This document shows positions 51,648 to 59,872 of a stretch of DNA of 64,000 nt, in pieces (the first letter of the stretch is position 1; each line of letters opens with the position of its first letter). The stretch is from Haloarcula salinisoli (GTDB taxonomy: Archaea; Halobacteriota; Halobacteria; Halobacteriales; Haloarculaceae): assembly GCF_019599405.1 (NCBI RefSeq), contig NZ_RKLQ01000002.1, positions 682,001-746,000 on the forward strand. Direction: 5' to 3'. The translations under genes and the position numbers were made by a program. The notes below the pieces were generated by a model. It did not search any database. It saw only the letters and a list, made by a program, of their open reading frames with translations, and had not been told where the DNA came from.

Positions 51648-51804
51648 CGCGTCGGCTTCGACCGCCGCGAAGCTACGTGACGCGTCGGCTTCGACCGCCG
51701 CGAAGTCGGTTGACGCGCCGGCTTCGACCGCCGCGAAGCTACGTGACGCGCCGGCTTCGACCGCCGCGAAGCCACGTGACGCGTCGGCATCGACCGCCGC
51801 GAAG
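51626..51804 (+). repeat. 33-bp tandem repeat at the gene 3' end
   Basis: CGACCGCCGCGAAG recurs at 51626, 51659, 51692, 51725, 51758 and 51791, exactly 33 bases apart. The unit between is (G/C)T(C/A)GGTTGACGCGTCGGCTT or CTACGTGACGCG(T/C)CGGCTT in alternation. The first copy encodes the end of the secreted protein and its stop (GTC GGT TGA); the following copies each repeat a TGA in the same register. Confidence 0.9.
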
Positions 51805-51819
51805 TGAAATCGTGCTCCT

Positions 51820-51830
51820 GAAGCTTTTTA
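51820..51830 (+). promoter_or_regulatory. Box A of the DHH exonuclease gene
   Basis: AAGCTTTTTAT lies 27-37 bases before the ATG at 51857, placing the start of transcription a few bases from the start codon. Confidence 0.5.
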
Positions 51831-51856
51831 TCCGGAGGCGAACCTATCTCGCCACC

Positions 51857-53311
51857 ATGAGTGTTCCCGTTCCCGCGCTGGCCGACCGCGCAACAGCGTC
51901 TGCCGACCGCCTTCGCGCGGCCGACCGCGTCCTGTTGGCCTCCCACATCGACGCCGATGGGCTGACGAGCGCCGCCATCGCGTCGGCGGCGCTGGCGCGG
52001 GCGGGGATTCCCGTCGAGACGGTGTTCAAGAAGCAACTGGACGCCGACGAGATAGCGAGTATCGCCGCGAGAGACGAGGAGACGGTGCTGTTCACCGACT
52101 TCGGCTCAGGCCAGCTAGACGTCATCTCGGAGCACGTCGCCGCGGGCGACTTCGAGGCTGTCGTCGCCGACCACCACCAGCCCGCCGACCCGGCCGAGTG
52201 CCACCCCGACGCCGTCCACGACACCGACGGTTACGCCGACTTCGACTACCACTGCAACCCCCTGCTGGTCGGCATCAACGGCGCCTCGGAGCTGTCCGGT
52301 GCGGGGGCGGCCTACGTGCTGGCGCGGGCGCTGGAACCCGACGACGGGGACAACCGCGACCTCGCGGCGCTGGCAGTCGTCGGCGCGGTCGGCGATATGC
52401 AGGCTGTCGGCGGCGAACTCGTCGGTGCCAACAGCGGAATCGTCGAGGAGGGCGTCGCAGCTGACGTGTTGACCGAGGGGACCGACCTCTCGCTGTACGG
52501 CAAGCAGACCCGCCCGCTCCCGAAACTGCTCGAGTACGCGACGGAGGTCCCGATTCCAGGCATCTCGAACGACCAGGCCGGCGCCACCCGCTTCCTGGAG
52601 AAGCTGGGGCTGGACCTGAAGCGACAGGGCGAGTGGCGTACCTGGGCGGACCTCACCGACGACGAGCGCCAGACGGTCGCCAGCGCTCTGGTCCAGCGAG
52701 CCGTCAAGCGCGGCGTTCCGGCCGAGAAGATAGAGTCGCTCGTCGGCACGACCTACACGCTGACCGCCGAGCCAACTGGGACGGAACTCAGAGACGCCAG
52801 TGAGTTCTCGACGCTGCTGAACGCCACTGCTCGCTACGAGCGAGCCGACGTGGGGCTCGCAGTCTGTCTGGGCGACCGCAAGGCCCCCCTCGAACAGGCC
52901 CGGAAACTGCTCGCGAACCATCGTCGGAACCTCTCGCAAGGGCTGGACCTCGTCAAAGAGCGCGGTATCACCCACGCCGAACACGTCCAGTACTTCGACG
53001 CCGGCGACGCCATCCGCGAGACCATCGTCGGCATCGTCGCCGGGATGGCGCTTGGGACCGACGGCGTCGACGCCGACAAACCCATCATCGCCTTCGCCGA
53101 CGCCGACGGCGAGACGAAGGTCTCCGCGCGGGCGACCGGCCCGCTGGTGGGCCGTGGTGTCGACCTCTCGGTGGTGATGGGTGAGGCCGCCCGCTCGGTC
53201 GGGGGCGACGGCGGCGGCCACGACATCGCCGCCGGTGCGACCGTGCCCGCGGGCGAGGAGGACGCGTTCATCGCGGCCGCCGACGACATCGTCGCCGACC
53301 AGCTCGGGTAA
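51857..53311 (+). CDS. RecJ-like DHH/DHHA1 single-strand exonuclease
   Basis: A 484-residue phosphoesterase of the DHH family. Motifs: SHIDADGLTSAAIAS with the metal-binding Asp pair, VLFTDFGSGQLD, VVADHHQP (the DHH element), FDYHCNPLLVGINGA, and the DHHA1 nucleic-acid part near the end with SARATGPLVGRGVDLSVVM (core RATGPLVGRGVDL) and GGDGGGHDIAAGATV. Archaeal RecJ homologues degrade single-stranded DNA or RNA, and one is part of the CMG replisome (GAN); I cannot say which role this one has. ATG at 51857. A longer frame from 51644 would translate the tandem repeat and is not used. Confidence 0.88.
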   Translation: MSVPVPALADRATASADRLRAADRVLLASHIDADGLTSAAIASAALARAGIPVETVFKKQLDADEIASIAARDEETVLFTDFGSGQLDVISEHVAAGDFEAVVADHHQPADPAECHPDAVHDTDGYADFDYHCNPLLVGINGASELSGAGAAYVLARALEPDDGDNRDLAALAVVGAVGDMQAVGGELVGANSGIVEEGVAADVLTEGTDLSLYGKQTRPLPKLLEYATEVPIPGISNDQAGATRFLEKLGLDLKRQGEWRTWADLTDDERQTVASALVQRAVKRGVPAEKIESLVGTTYTLTAEPTGTELRDASEFSTLLNATARYERADVGLAVCLGDRKAPLEQARKLLANHRRNLSQGLDLVKERGITHAEHVQYFDAGDAIRETIVGIVAGMALGTDGVDADKPIIAFADADGETKVSARATGPLVGRGVDLSVVMGEAARSVGGDGGGHDIAAGATVPAGEEDAFIAAADDIVADQLG

Positions 53312-53365
53312 GCCCGCCGGGACGGCAACAAGAGCTATACGTTCTCACATACGATACTGGGGCGA

Positions 53366-53602
53366 ATGGACCGACGCGTGCTGTTCGACGCCCTGCTGGT
53401 CGTCGTCGGCGGGCTCCTCGCCTACACCGAAACGTTCGGCTTTGCGGACCCGCGAGCGACGCTCCGCCAGATACTCGCCATTCTCGCAAATCTCGACGTC
53501 CGCGTCTATCTCGTTCTCAGCGGCCTCTTTGGCATCGCCTTTGTCGGCTACCTCGTCGTCTACCTCCCACAGAAGGACGCCCGAACTATCCGGCCGCGGT
53601 AG
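53366..53602 (+). CDS. Small two-span membrane protein
   Basis: A 78-residue protein starting MDRRVLFDALLVVVGG. Two hydrophobic segments (about 7-20, DALLVVVGGLLAY, and 44-68, VRVYLVLSGLFGIAFVGYLVVYL, core LSGLFGIAFVGYLVV) are separated by a charged loop with ADPRATLRQILAIL. The end is basic (QKDARTIRPR). GCTATAC at 53334-53340 is about 27 bases upstream of the ATG, so it has its own promoter. The family is not recognised. It sits between the RecJ-like gene and a small acidic gene. Confidence 0.6.
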   Translation: MDRRVLFDALLVVVGGLLAYTETFGFADPRATLRQILAILANLDVRVYLVLSGLFGIAFVGYLVVYLPQKDARTIRPR

Positions 53603-53635
53603 TCGACAGCCACCGCGTGGCGCGACTCCGTACCA

Positions 53636-53643
53636 TCTTTATT
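53636..53643 (+). promoter_or_regulatory. Box A of the DUF5783-like gene
   Basis: TCTTTATT is centred 27 bases before the ATG at 53667. Confidence 0.45.
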
Positions 53644-53666
53644 GTGTGGGTCCCTCCTCCCGGCCA

Positions 53667-53987
53667 ATGACCGACTTCGACCCCGAGCAGTTCGAGGACA
53701 AGTACGCCAACTACTTTCCACAGCTCCAGAAGGCCTACCAGCAGGCCTTCGAGGTGATGAACGACCGCTACGACTCCGAACTCGTCCACGCCATCGACCA
53801 GCAGGTGTTGAACGAGTCCGAGCCGTTCTACGACGACGACCGTGGGTTCTATATCGAACTCCCCGAGGACCCGGGCGACCGGCTCACCGCGGTCATCGTC
53901 GACGACGAGAAGTTCTCGGCCGTCCTGGAGGAGTACGTCGACCAGCTAGAGACGGAACTGCACGAAATCTTCGGCGTCGAACGCTAA
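53667..53987 (+). CDS. Small acidic haloarchaeal protein (DUF5783-like)
   Basis: A 106-residue protein, strongly acidic (DFDPEQFEDKYANYFPQL at the start). Two helical halves flank PFYDDDRGFYIELPEDPGDRLTAV, whose core FYIELPED looks like a beta hairpin, and the end is a charged helix (DQLETELHEIFGVER). I associate this pattern with the haloarchaeal DUF5783 family from memory. No catalytic residues are evident, and the function is unknown. It is convergent with the DUF4350-like gene; a run of seven A's directly after its stop serves as a T tract for the other strand. Confidence 0.6.
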   Translation: MTDFDPEQFEDKYANYFPQLQKAYQQAFEVMNDRYDSELVHAIDQQVLNESEPFYDDDRGFYIELPEDPGDRLTAVIVDDEKFSAVLEEYVDQLETELHEIFGVER

Positions 53988-54000
53988 AAAAAGGCGGTCG
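53986..54000 (-). terminator. T7 terminator of the SppA/DUF4350-like unit
   Basis: On the minus strand CGACCGCCTTTTTTT follows the stop of the gene that ends at 54001. The T7 run (53986-53992) is a typical archaeal terminator. Confidence 0.55.
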
Positions 54001-55038
54001 CTACGGTGCTACCGGTGTCCGCGTGGGTCCCTCACCGCCGTCACCACCGCCGAAGCCGCCGTCACCGCCACCGCCGAAGCTGCCGTCACCGCCACCGCCA
54101 CCGAAGCCGCCGCCACCTGGGGCGTCTTCGGGCGATTTGTCACCGGAGACCAGGAAGTCGAGCAGGTTACTCACCAGCACCTCGTTGTCGGCGTGGTAGA
54201 GATACTCCTGGTCGAAGATGCTCGCGTCACCGACTGTGACGAAGTTCCCCTCTTGGGCCAGGACGCCGTAGGTATCCGACTCGCGCGTCGTCGACAGCGT
54301 CGTTCCCTCGGTGGCGGTCAGTCGCGTCTCGCCGCCGCTGACGGCGACCGACTCGTGGAGCACGACCCGGTCGACGCCCTCGGTGAGCTCGGAGTTACCC
54401 GACGGCGTCGCGTAGACGTTCCGGTAGTTGTTGGCGTTGTCGTCCATGTTGTACAGGTAGCCGTTCTCGTAGGTCACGCCGTACTCGCTGGACACCGAAA
54501 GCAGCGGGTTCGGCGACGGAGCGCCGAAGCGACTGCTGGAGCCGAACAGTCCGAGCGGAACCTGCTGGCGCGGTTCGTTCATCAGGACGACGCGACCGCC
54601 CGCGTCGGTGAACTCGCGCAGGCCGGCAGCGTCCGACTCGGTGAAGGGCCGGCTGGCGCCGAAGACGATGTACGCGTCGGCCTCGCTCAGCGTGCTGTTC
54701 AGGCTCGCGCCGTACCCCGAACCGCCGGAGCTGTACCGGACCGAGGCCCCGCTCTCGATCAGTGCGTTGGTCATCGGCGTCACGGTCTCGGGCGTGACAC
54801 TCGAGCTTCGAGTCGTGTCGATGACGACGACCTGTCCTTCGGCGTCTTCGGACATCGATATCTCGCCACTCTCGTTGGGGACGTCTGCGACCGCATCGCC
54901 TGTGTTGAACGCCGAGGCGTTCGCGTCGTTGACCGCCGGTGCGGACCCGCCGCCCGCGCCGAGCGCGACAGACCCGATGCCGACCGCCAGTACGAGCGCG
55001 ACGAGGAAGACGCCGACTCGTTTCGCGACGTTACTCAT
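54001..55038 (-). CDS. DUF4350-like exported protein with glycine-rich tail
   Basis: A 345-residue protein. An N-terminal membrane segment (VGVFLVALVLAVGIGSVALG) is followed by a Rossmann-like domain similar to DUF4350/GATase-like ABC-associated proteins: VVVIDTTRSSSVTPETVTPM (core VVVIDTTRSSS), DAYIVFGASRPFTESDAAGL, GGRVVLMNEPRQQVP, and VGDASIFDQEYLYHADN (core GDASIFDQEYL). The last 40 residues are a GGGGFGG-type tail. In related systems such proteins sit beside ABC-2 exporters or MoxR genes; here it overlaps the SppA gene by 8 bases. Start ATG at 55038. Confidence 0.75.
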   Translation of the reverse strand: MSNVAKRVGVFLVALVLAVGIGSVALGAGGGSAPAVNDANASAFNTGDAVADVPNESGEISMSEDAEGQVVVIDTTRSSSVTPETVTPMTNALIESGASVRYSSGGSGYGASLNSTLSEADAYIVFGASRPFTESDAAGLREFTDAGGRVVLMNEPRQQVPLGLFGSSSRFGAPSPNPLLSVSSEYGVTYENGYLYNMDDNANNYRNVYATPSGNSELTEGVDRVVLHESVAVSGGETRLTATEGTTLSTTRESDTYGVLAQEGNFVTVGDASIFDQEYLYHADNEVLVSNLLDFLVSGDKSPEDAPGGGGFGGGGGDGSFGGGGDGGFGGGDGGEGPTRTPVAP

Positions 55039-55963
55039 CGCGAACACCTCCCTGGTCGGTGCTGTTGTACAGGATTCGTTCGTTCTCGAGGGTGCCAAAC
55101 AGCATGAGGAATCTGACTCTGTCGATACCGTTGTCGTCCATCGGCGCCTGGTCGACGGTCACGGTGCTGTTCGTGTCGTCTCCGGTGTTCAGACCCAGCA
55201 GCGAGAGCTGTGGCTGTGCCGGGTCGCGGTAGCTCACCTGGTAGTCCGAGACGCCGGCGTCTTCCGCGGCGGCTGCGATGGCGTCCTCGGTGTTTCCAAT
55301 CTCGTCGGCGTAGCCGGTGTTGACCGCACGACCGCCGACGTAGATGGTCGCCTCCGCGACGGTCTCACGGTCGACAGTGAGATTATCGCCGCGTTCTTGC
55401 ATCACCGAGCCGACGAAGGACCGCTGCATCGACTCGATTGCGGCGTACCACTCGTCCTGTGTCATCGCTCCGGCCTTGTCCGGCCCGGTCGTCACGCCCG
55501 GCGGGAGACCCCCACTCGACGGGACGCTCGCTCTGACACCGACGCTACCGACGAGGCTGCCCGGCGTGACGTATATCTTGTCACTGGCAATGGCAGCGTA
55601 GTAGCCGCCGGAGGCGGCGCTGCTGCCGACACTCGTGTACACCGGCTTCTCGTCTGAGAGCCGTTTTATCGCCATGTACATCGATTCACTGGCCGCGGCA
55701 CTACCGCCGGGGGTGTTGATGTCCAGCACGACCGCCTTGACGGAGTCGTTGTTCCGGAGGGACCGGATCTCCTGGACGGTCTGCTGGCCTGAAGAGGCCG
55801 TTATCGGTTCATCGATACTCACTACAACGACGTGGTTCTCGTTGCTTTCCGCGACTGCCACCGCGTACGGCGCCACCGCGGCGCCGATGAGGAGGGCGAC
55901 GATCGCGAGGACTGTGTACGACTGGAGGGCAGTCGTCACATAATTGTCGATTGGGTTATTCAT
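55031..55963 (-). CDS. sppA: Signal peptide peptidase SppA (S49 family)
   Basis: A 310-residue membrane protease that cleaves leftover signal peptides. One N-terminal span (about 18-38, VLAIVALLIGAAVAPYAVAVA, core VALLIGAAVAPYA) anchors it; the catalytic Ser118 is in SVGSSAASGGYYAAI, and the general-base lysine is probably in GPDKAGAMTQDE. The conserved DINTPGGS supports the oxyanion fold. The short archaeal form acts as a multimer. Its end overlaps the DUF4350-like gene start by 8 bases. TTTTATTA (55994-56002) lies about 33 bases upstream. Confidence 0.9.
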   Translation of the reverse strand: MNNPIDNYVTTALQSYTVLAIVALLIGAAVAPYAVAVAESNENHVVVVSIDEPITASSGQQTVQEIRSLRNNDSVKAVVLDINTPGGSAAASESMYMAIKRLSDEKPVYTSVGSSAASGGYYAAIASDKIYVTPGSLVGSVGVRASVPSSGGLPPGVTTGPDKAGAMTQDEWYAAIESMQRSFVGSVMQERGDNLTVDRETVAEATIYVGGRAVNTGYADEIGNTEDAIAAAAEDAGVSDYQVSYRDPAQPQLSLLGLNTGDDTNSTVTVDQAPMDDNGIDRVRFLMLFGTLENERILYNSTDQGGVRDE

Positions 55964-55992
55964 ATCGCCTACGTTTCGAGCCTGACACGTAT

Positions 55993-56003
55993 GGATAATA
56001 AAA
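55993..56003 (-). promoter_or_regulatory. Box A of the sppA unit
   Basis: GTTTTATTATC on the minus strand, centred about 35 bases before the sppA ATG at 55963, the likely promoter for sppA and the DUF4350-like gene. Confidence 0.45.
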
Positions 56004-56102
56004 CTATCTGGATATAACTAGGACGTACCTGGCACAGACCGTGTCGGTCCGTGCGGCCGGCGAGATGGCAAAGTTCCTTACGCTCGCCCCGCAAGCGCGG
56101 GT

Positions 56103-58091
56103 ATGGACCAACGGACGCCGCCCCAGACCGAGGAGGGCTGGTACGTGCTCCACGACTGTCGCCGTGTCGACTGGGACGCCTGGCGCGATGCCCCCCAGCG
56201 GGCCCGCGACCGGGCGCTCGCCGAGGGTATCGACTTCCTCGAAGGATACGAGTCGGTGGCCGACGCAGCGGAGGGTCAGACGGCCGTCTACACCGTCATG
56301 GGTCACAAGGCCGACCTGATGATACTCCATCTGCGGCCGACGATGGCCGACCTCGACGCCGCCGAGCGCCACTTCGAGCAGACCGAGTTTGCGGCCTACA
56401 CAGAGCAGACGTTCTCCTACGTCTCGGTCACGGAAGCGTCGGGCTACACAGAGAAGGCCCGCGAGTACTTCGAGGGCGAGGTCGACGACGACTCAGGCCT
56501 GGCGCAGTACATCCAGGCACGGCTCCACCCCGACGTACCCGACGAGGAGTTCGTCTGTTTCTACCCGATGAGCAAGCGACGCGACCCCGAGCAGAACTGG
56601 TACGATATGTCCTTCGAGGAGCGGGCCGCCCACATCAAACGGCACGGCGACATCGGCCGTGGCTACGGCGGGAAGGTGAACCAGATGATATGTGGCTCCA
56701 TCGGCTTCGACGACTGGGAGTGGGGTATCACGCTGTGGAGCGACGACATGACCCACATCAAGGAGCTGCTAACCGAGATGCGCTTCGACCCATCGACCTC
56801 CCGCTTTGCGGAGTTCGGTCCGTTCTACGTCGGCCGCCGGTTCGCGCCAGCGGACCTGCCCGCCGTCCTGGCCGGCCAGCGGGTCCCGACCGACGAGGCG
56901 GACGGGGTCCCGTCGACCGCCACAGACGACCAGCCGGCCCACGCCACTGCGACCGACGCTCACGCGACCGATAGCGGCCACGCGGCCGACGCCGACGGCC
57001 ACGGGAACGTCCACCCCGGCAGCGCGGGCGAGGGGGACCACCCACACGGTGACGACGCCGCCGACGCCGACCACCCGACGAGCGGCGAGAGCGACGAGGA
57101 CGGCTCGTCGGGTAGCACCGGTGGCCGTCCGGACGTCTCGGGCGACTTCGAGGAGGTCGAGGACGCCGTGGGCCGGCTCGGCAGGCTGGGTCTCCACGAG
57201 GACGAGGCTTACGACGCCGGCGACTACGCGCTCGTCTTCCACTCCGCGGCGGACGCCGAGGACCTCGTCGACGACGTGGGGGAACTCGCCGAGAGCTTCG
57301 ACCACTACGACCGCCACGTCACGACGACGGTGCGGGCCCAGAGCGGCCAGAGTTACGTCGTCAGCATCTGGACCGCGAAGGAGGCCGCCGAGACCGCCGC
57401 CGGCTTCCTGAGCGACCTCGACGGCATCGAGGAGCGCGTGGGCGGCCAGCTCGGGGAGCCCGACGAGGCGGACGGCAGCGACGAGGACGACCAGACCGCT
57501 GCGTCCTCCCAGTCCATCCGTGAGGAACTGGACGCCGAAGGCGTCTACGCCGGCCAGCCCCACGGCGAGGACGTCTACGCCCTCGTCGTGTACTCCGAGG
57601 CCGACCCGGAGACGCTGGCCGAGGAGGTCTCGGGCCTCCGTGACGCCTTCGACCGATACGACACGCACGTGCGGACGACTATCTACGAAGACCTGGACTC
57701 GGACACCACCGCCGTCGCCTCCCTGTGGGACACCGAGGACGCCGCCGGCACGGCGAGTGAGTACCTGACAGACCTCCCCGACGTCGTCCGCCGGCAGGGC
57801 GAGAGCGACGGCTTCGGGACGATGGGGATGTTCTACACCGTCAAGCCCGACCATCGCGAGGACTTCGTCGCAAAGTTCGACACCGTCGGCGACCTGCTGG
57901 CGGAGATGGACGGCCACCGCGAGACGGCACTGCTTGCCAACCGCGACGACGCGAACGATATGTTCATCGCCAGCCAGTGGGACAGCAAAGACGACGCCAT
58001 GGCCTTCTTCCGCTCGGATGAGTTCTCCGAGACCGTCAGCTGGGGGCGGGACGTACTGGCCGACCGACCGCGCCACGTCTTCCTGGCCTAA
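56103..58091 (+). CDS. pitA: PitA-type fusion: chlorite-dismutase/HemQ domain, two repeated modules and an ABM domain
   Basis: A 662-residue fusion. Residues 10-245 are a chlorite-dismutase/HemQ-like domain with Tyr154 in FYPMSKRRDP and the haem-proximal His177 in RAAHIKRHGDIGRGYGG, both as in coproheme decarboxylases. Residues 275-345 are a His/Asp-rich linker (SGHAADADGHGNVH). Residues about 350-445 and 490-590 are two copies of one module (DAVGRLGRLGLHEDEAYDAG; IREELDAEGVYAGQPHGEDV). Residues 590-662 are an antibiotic-biosynthesis-monooxygenase-type (ABM) domain (GMFYTVKPDHREDFVAKF). The Cld-ABM fusion is known as PitA in Haloferax. It could convert coproheme or bind haem; the ABM part may be a haem or quinone oxygenase. 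TTCCTTACGC lies about 25 bases before the start. Confidence 0.88.
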   Translation: MDQRTPPQTEEGWYVLHDCRRVDWDAWRDAPQRARDRALAEGIDFLEGYESVADAAEGQTAVYTVMGHKADLMILHLRPTMADLDAAERHFEQTEFAAYTEQTFSYVSVTEASGYTEKAREYFEGEVDDDSGLAQYIQARLHPDVPDEEFVCFYPMSKRRDPEQNWYDMSFEERAAHIKRHGDIGRGYGGKVNQMICGSIGFDDWEWGITLWSDDMTHIKELLTEMRFDPSTSRFAEFGPFYVGRRFAPADLPAVLAGQRVPTDEADGVPSTATDDQPAHATATDAHATDSGHAADADGHGNVHPGSAGEGDHPHGDDAADADHPTSGESDEDGSSGSTGGRPDVSGDFEEVEDAVGRLGRLGLHEDEAYDAGDYALVFHSAADAEDLVDDVGELAESFDHYDRHVTTTVRAQSGQSYVVSIWTAKEAAETAAGFLSDLDGIEERVGGQLGEPDEADGSDEDDQTAASSQSIREELDAEGVYAGQPHGEDVYALVVYSEADPETLAEEVSGLRDAFDRYDTHVRTTIYEDLDSDTTAVASLWDTEDAAGTASEYLTDLPDVVRRQGESDGFGTMGMFYTVKPDHREDFVAKFDTVGDLLAEMDGHRETALLANRDDANDMFIASQWDSKDDAMAFFRSDEFSETVSWGRDVLADRPRHVFLA

Positions 58092-58159
58092 TAGGTCGAC
58101 TTTCGCATCTGATACCCGAGCAACAAGGGTTTTGACGGCACCACTCGCTACTAACGGTA

Positions 58160-59863
58160 ATGGTAGGCGAGGCGGGACTGAGCGTCCTCATCGCCGTCCT
58201 GATGCTCGTCGCGGTCCTCGCCAGCTACGGGTTCGCCTGGTACTCCTGGCGACGGGTCGACCATCCCATCTCCGACCGGTTCGCGCTGTTACTGGTGGCC
58301 GACGGTTCCTGGGCCCTGTTCTCGCTGCTTGGCCACGTGAGTCCGACCGACGAGCTGGCGCTGCTCTTTCGCTTCCCGTTCACGACCGGCTCGGCCGTGC
58401 TCGCAGTCGTCTTCTGGTTCCTGTTCGTCATCGAGTACACGACCGACAGCGAGTGGATTCCGTCGGTCGTCGTCCGGGGGTTCGTCCTCCTCGCGGTCGG
58501 CTACATCGCGGTGCTCGCTGTCAGCCCAGTCGGCTTCATCTACACGGAGGTCGGCGTCGCTCACTTTGGCCACATACGGATACCCTACGGGGAGTTCGGG
58601 CCCGGCGCGCTGGCGTACCTGCTCGTCACCTACGCCGTCTTGCTGTTGACGTTCGGGCTGTTGGGCCGCTTTCTCCTGCAGACGCGCAACCTCTTCCGGA
58701 AGCAGGCTGCGGTCATCTTCGCGTCGACATTTGCGGTGTTGCTGTCGACTATCGTCTTCGTCGCCCGGCTCTCCCCGCACCCGCGACTCGACCTGACGCC
58801 CATCCTGTTCGTCGTGCAGGCCGTCGGCGTCGGGGTCGCACTGTATCGCTACGATTTCCTCGACGTCGAACCGATGGCGGCCCACACGCTGCTCGAAGAG
58901 ATGGCCGACCCGGTGTTCGTCGTCGACTCCAGCGAGCGGCTGGTCGACTGGAACGACGCCGCCGACGCCTACGTGGTGCGTGACGACGGCCGGACAACCC
59001 TCGACGACATCGCGATTCCGGACCTCCCAGGGACGCTGACCGCCACCGACGGTGGGCCGGGCGGCGATACGACCACAGTGACGACGACACGGTCCGGCGG
59101 GAGCCGGGAACGGGTCACCTTCGACGTGCGGACGACGCCCATCGAGGACCGGTACGACATCGTTCGGGGCCGCGCCGTCGTCCTCAGGGACGTCACCGAA
59201 CAGGAGCAGCGAAAGCGCGCCCTCGAAACCCAGAACGAGCGCCTGGAGGAGTTCACCGGCGTCGTCAGCCACGACCTCCGGAACCCGCTGCAGGTCATCG
59301 ACAGCCGCATCGAACTTGCCAGACAGACAGGCGACCTCTCCCATCTCGAGGACGCCGGTGAGGCGACCCGGCGTATGGAGGAGCTGCTCGAAGACCTCCT
59401 CGACCTGGCGCGGGAGGGCCAGGTGCTGGACGAGACTGACGAGGTCGACCTGGCCGACTGTGCGAGACGCGGCTGGGAGAGCGTCGATGCACCGGAGGCC
59501 AGCCTGGCCGTCGAGACCGAGCGCGTCGTCGTCGCCGACGAATCGCGGCTGCGGCAGGTGTTCGAGAACCTCTTTCGTAATGCCATCGAACACGGCGGCG
59601 ACGACGTGACCGTCACGGTCGCCGACACCGACGACGGGTTCGTGGTCGCCGACGACGGGCCGGGCATCCCTCCCGAAGAGCGCGACAGCGTCTTCGACCT
59701 GGGCGTGACCTCCTCGACCGACGGAACAGGGTTCGGCCTCGCAATCGTCGAGCGTGTCGTCGCGGCCCACGGCTGGTCGGTCACGGCGAGCGAAAGCGGG
59801 AGCGGCGGCGCCCGCTTCGACGTCTCACTCTCGGAGCGGACCCTGCCCGCACTCGATGAGTGA
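58160..59863 (+). CDS. Membrane-bound sensor histidine kinase
   Basis: A 567-residue kinase. The N-terminal 220 residues form a seven-span sensor module (histidine-kinase N-terminal 7TM type, e.g. VLIAVLMLVAVLASYGFAWYSW, core LMLVAVLASYGFAW). A PAS-like domain (about 240-345, FVVDSSERLVDWNDAAD) follows, then HisKA with the phosphorylated His371 in GVVSHDLRNPLQ, and an HATPase with FRNAIEHGGDDV, VADDGPGIPPEE and GTGFGLAIVERVV. All catalytic boxes are complete. No response-regulator gene is adjacent, so it is an orphan kinase; the ligand is unknown. Promoter AT content is poor. Confidence 0.93.
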   Translation: MVGEAGLSVLIAVLMLVAVLASYGFAWYSWRRVDHPISDRFALLLVADGSWALFSLLGHVSPTDELALLFRFPFTTGSAVLAVVFWFLFVIEYTTDSEWIPSVVVRGFVLLAVGYIAVLAVSPVGFIYTEVGVAHFGHIRIPYGEFGPGALAYLLVTYAVLLLTFGLLGRFLLQTRNLFRKQAAVIFASTFAVLLSTIVFVARLSPHPRLDLTPILFVVQAVGVGVALYRYDFLDVEPMAAHTLLEEMADPVFVVDSSERLVDWNDAADAYVVRDDGRTTLDDIAIPDLPGTLTATDGGPGGDTTTVTTTRSGGSRERVTFDVRTTPIEDRYDIVRGRAVVLRDVTEQEQRKRALETQNERLEEFTGVVSHDLRNPLQVIDSRIELARQTGDLSHLEDAGEATRRMEELLEDLLDLAREGQVLDETDEVDLADCARRGWESVDAPEASLAVETERVVVADESRLRQVFENLFRNAIEHGGDDVTVTVADTDDGFVVADDGPGIPPEERDSVFDLGVTSSTDGTGFGLAIVERVVAAHGWSVTASESGSGGARFDVSLSERTLPALDE

Positions 59864-59872
59864 CCTCGCGGG

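Noticed and set aside
51644-51856. N-terminal extension of the DHH exonuclease through the tandem repeat
   Set aside because: The extension is a translation of the 33-bp repeat (RLRPPRSYVTR), lacks homology to RecJ-like starts, and a good box A lies between it and the ATG at 51857.
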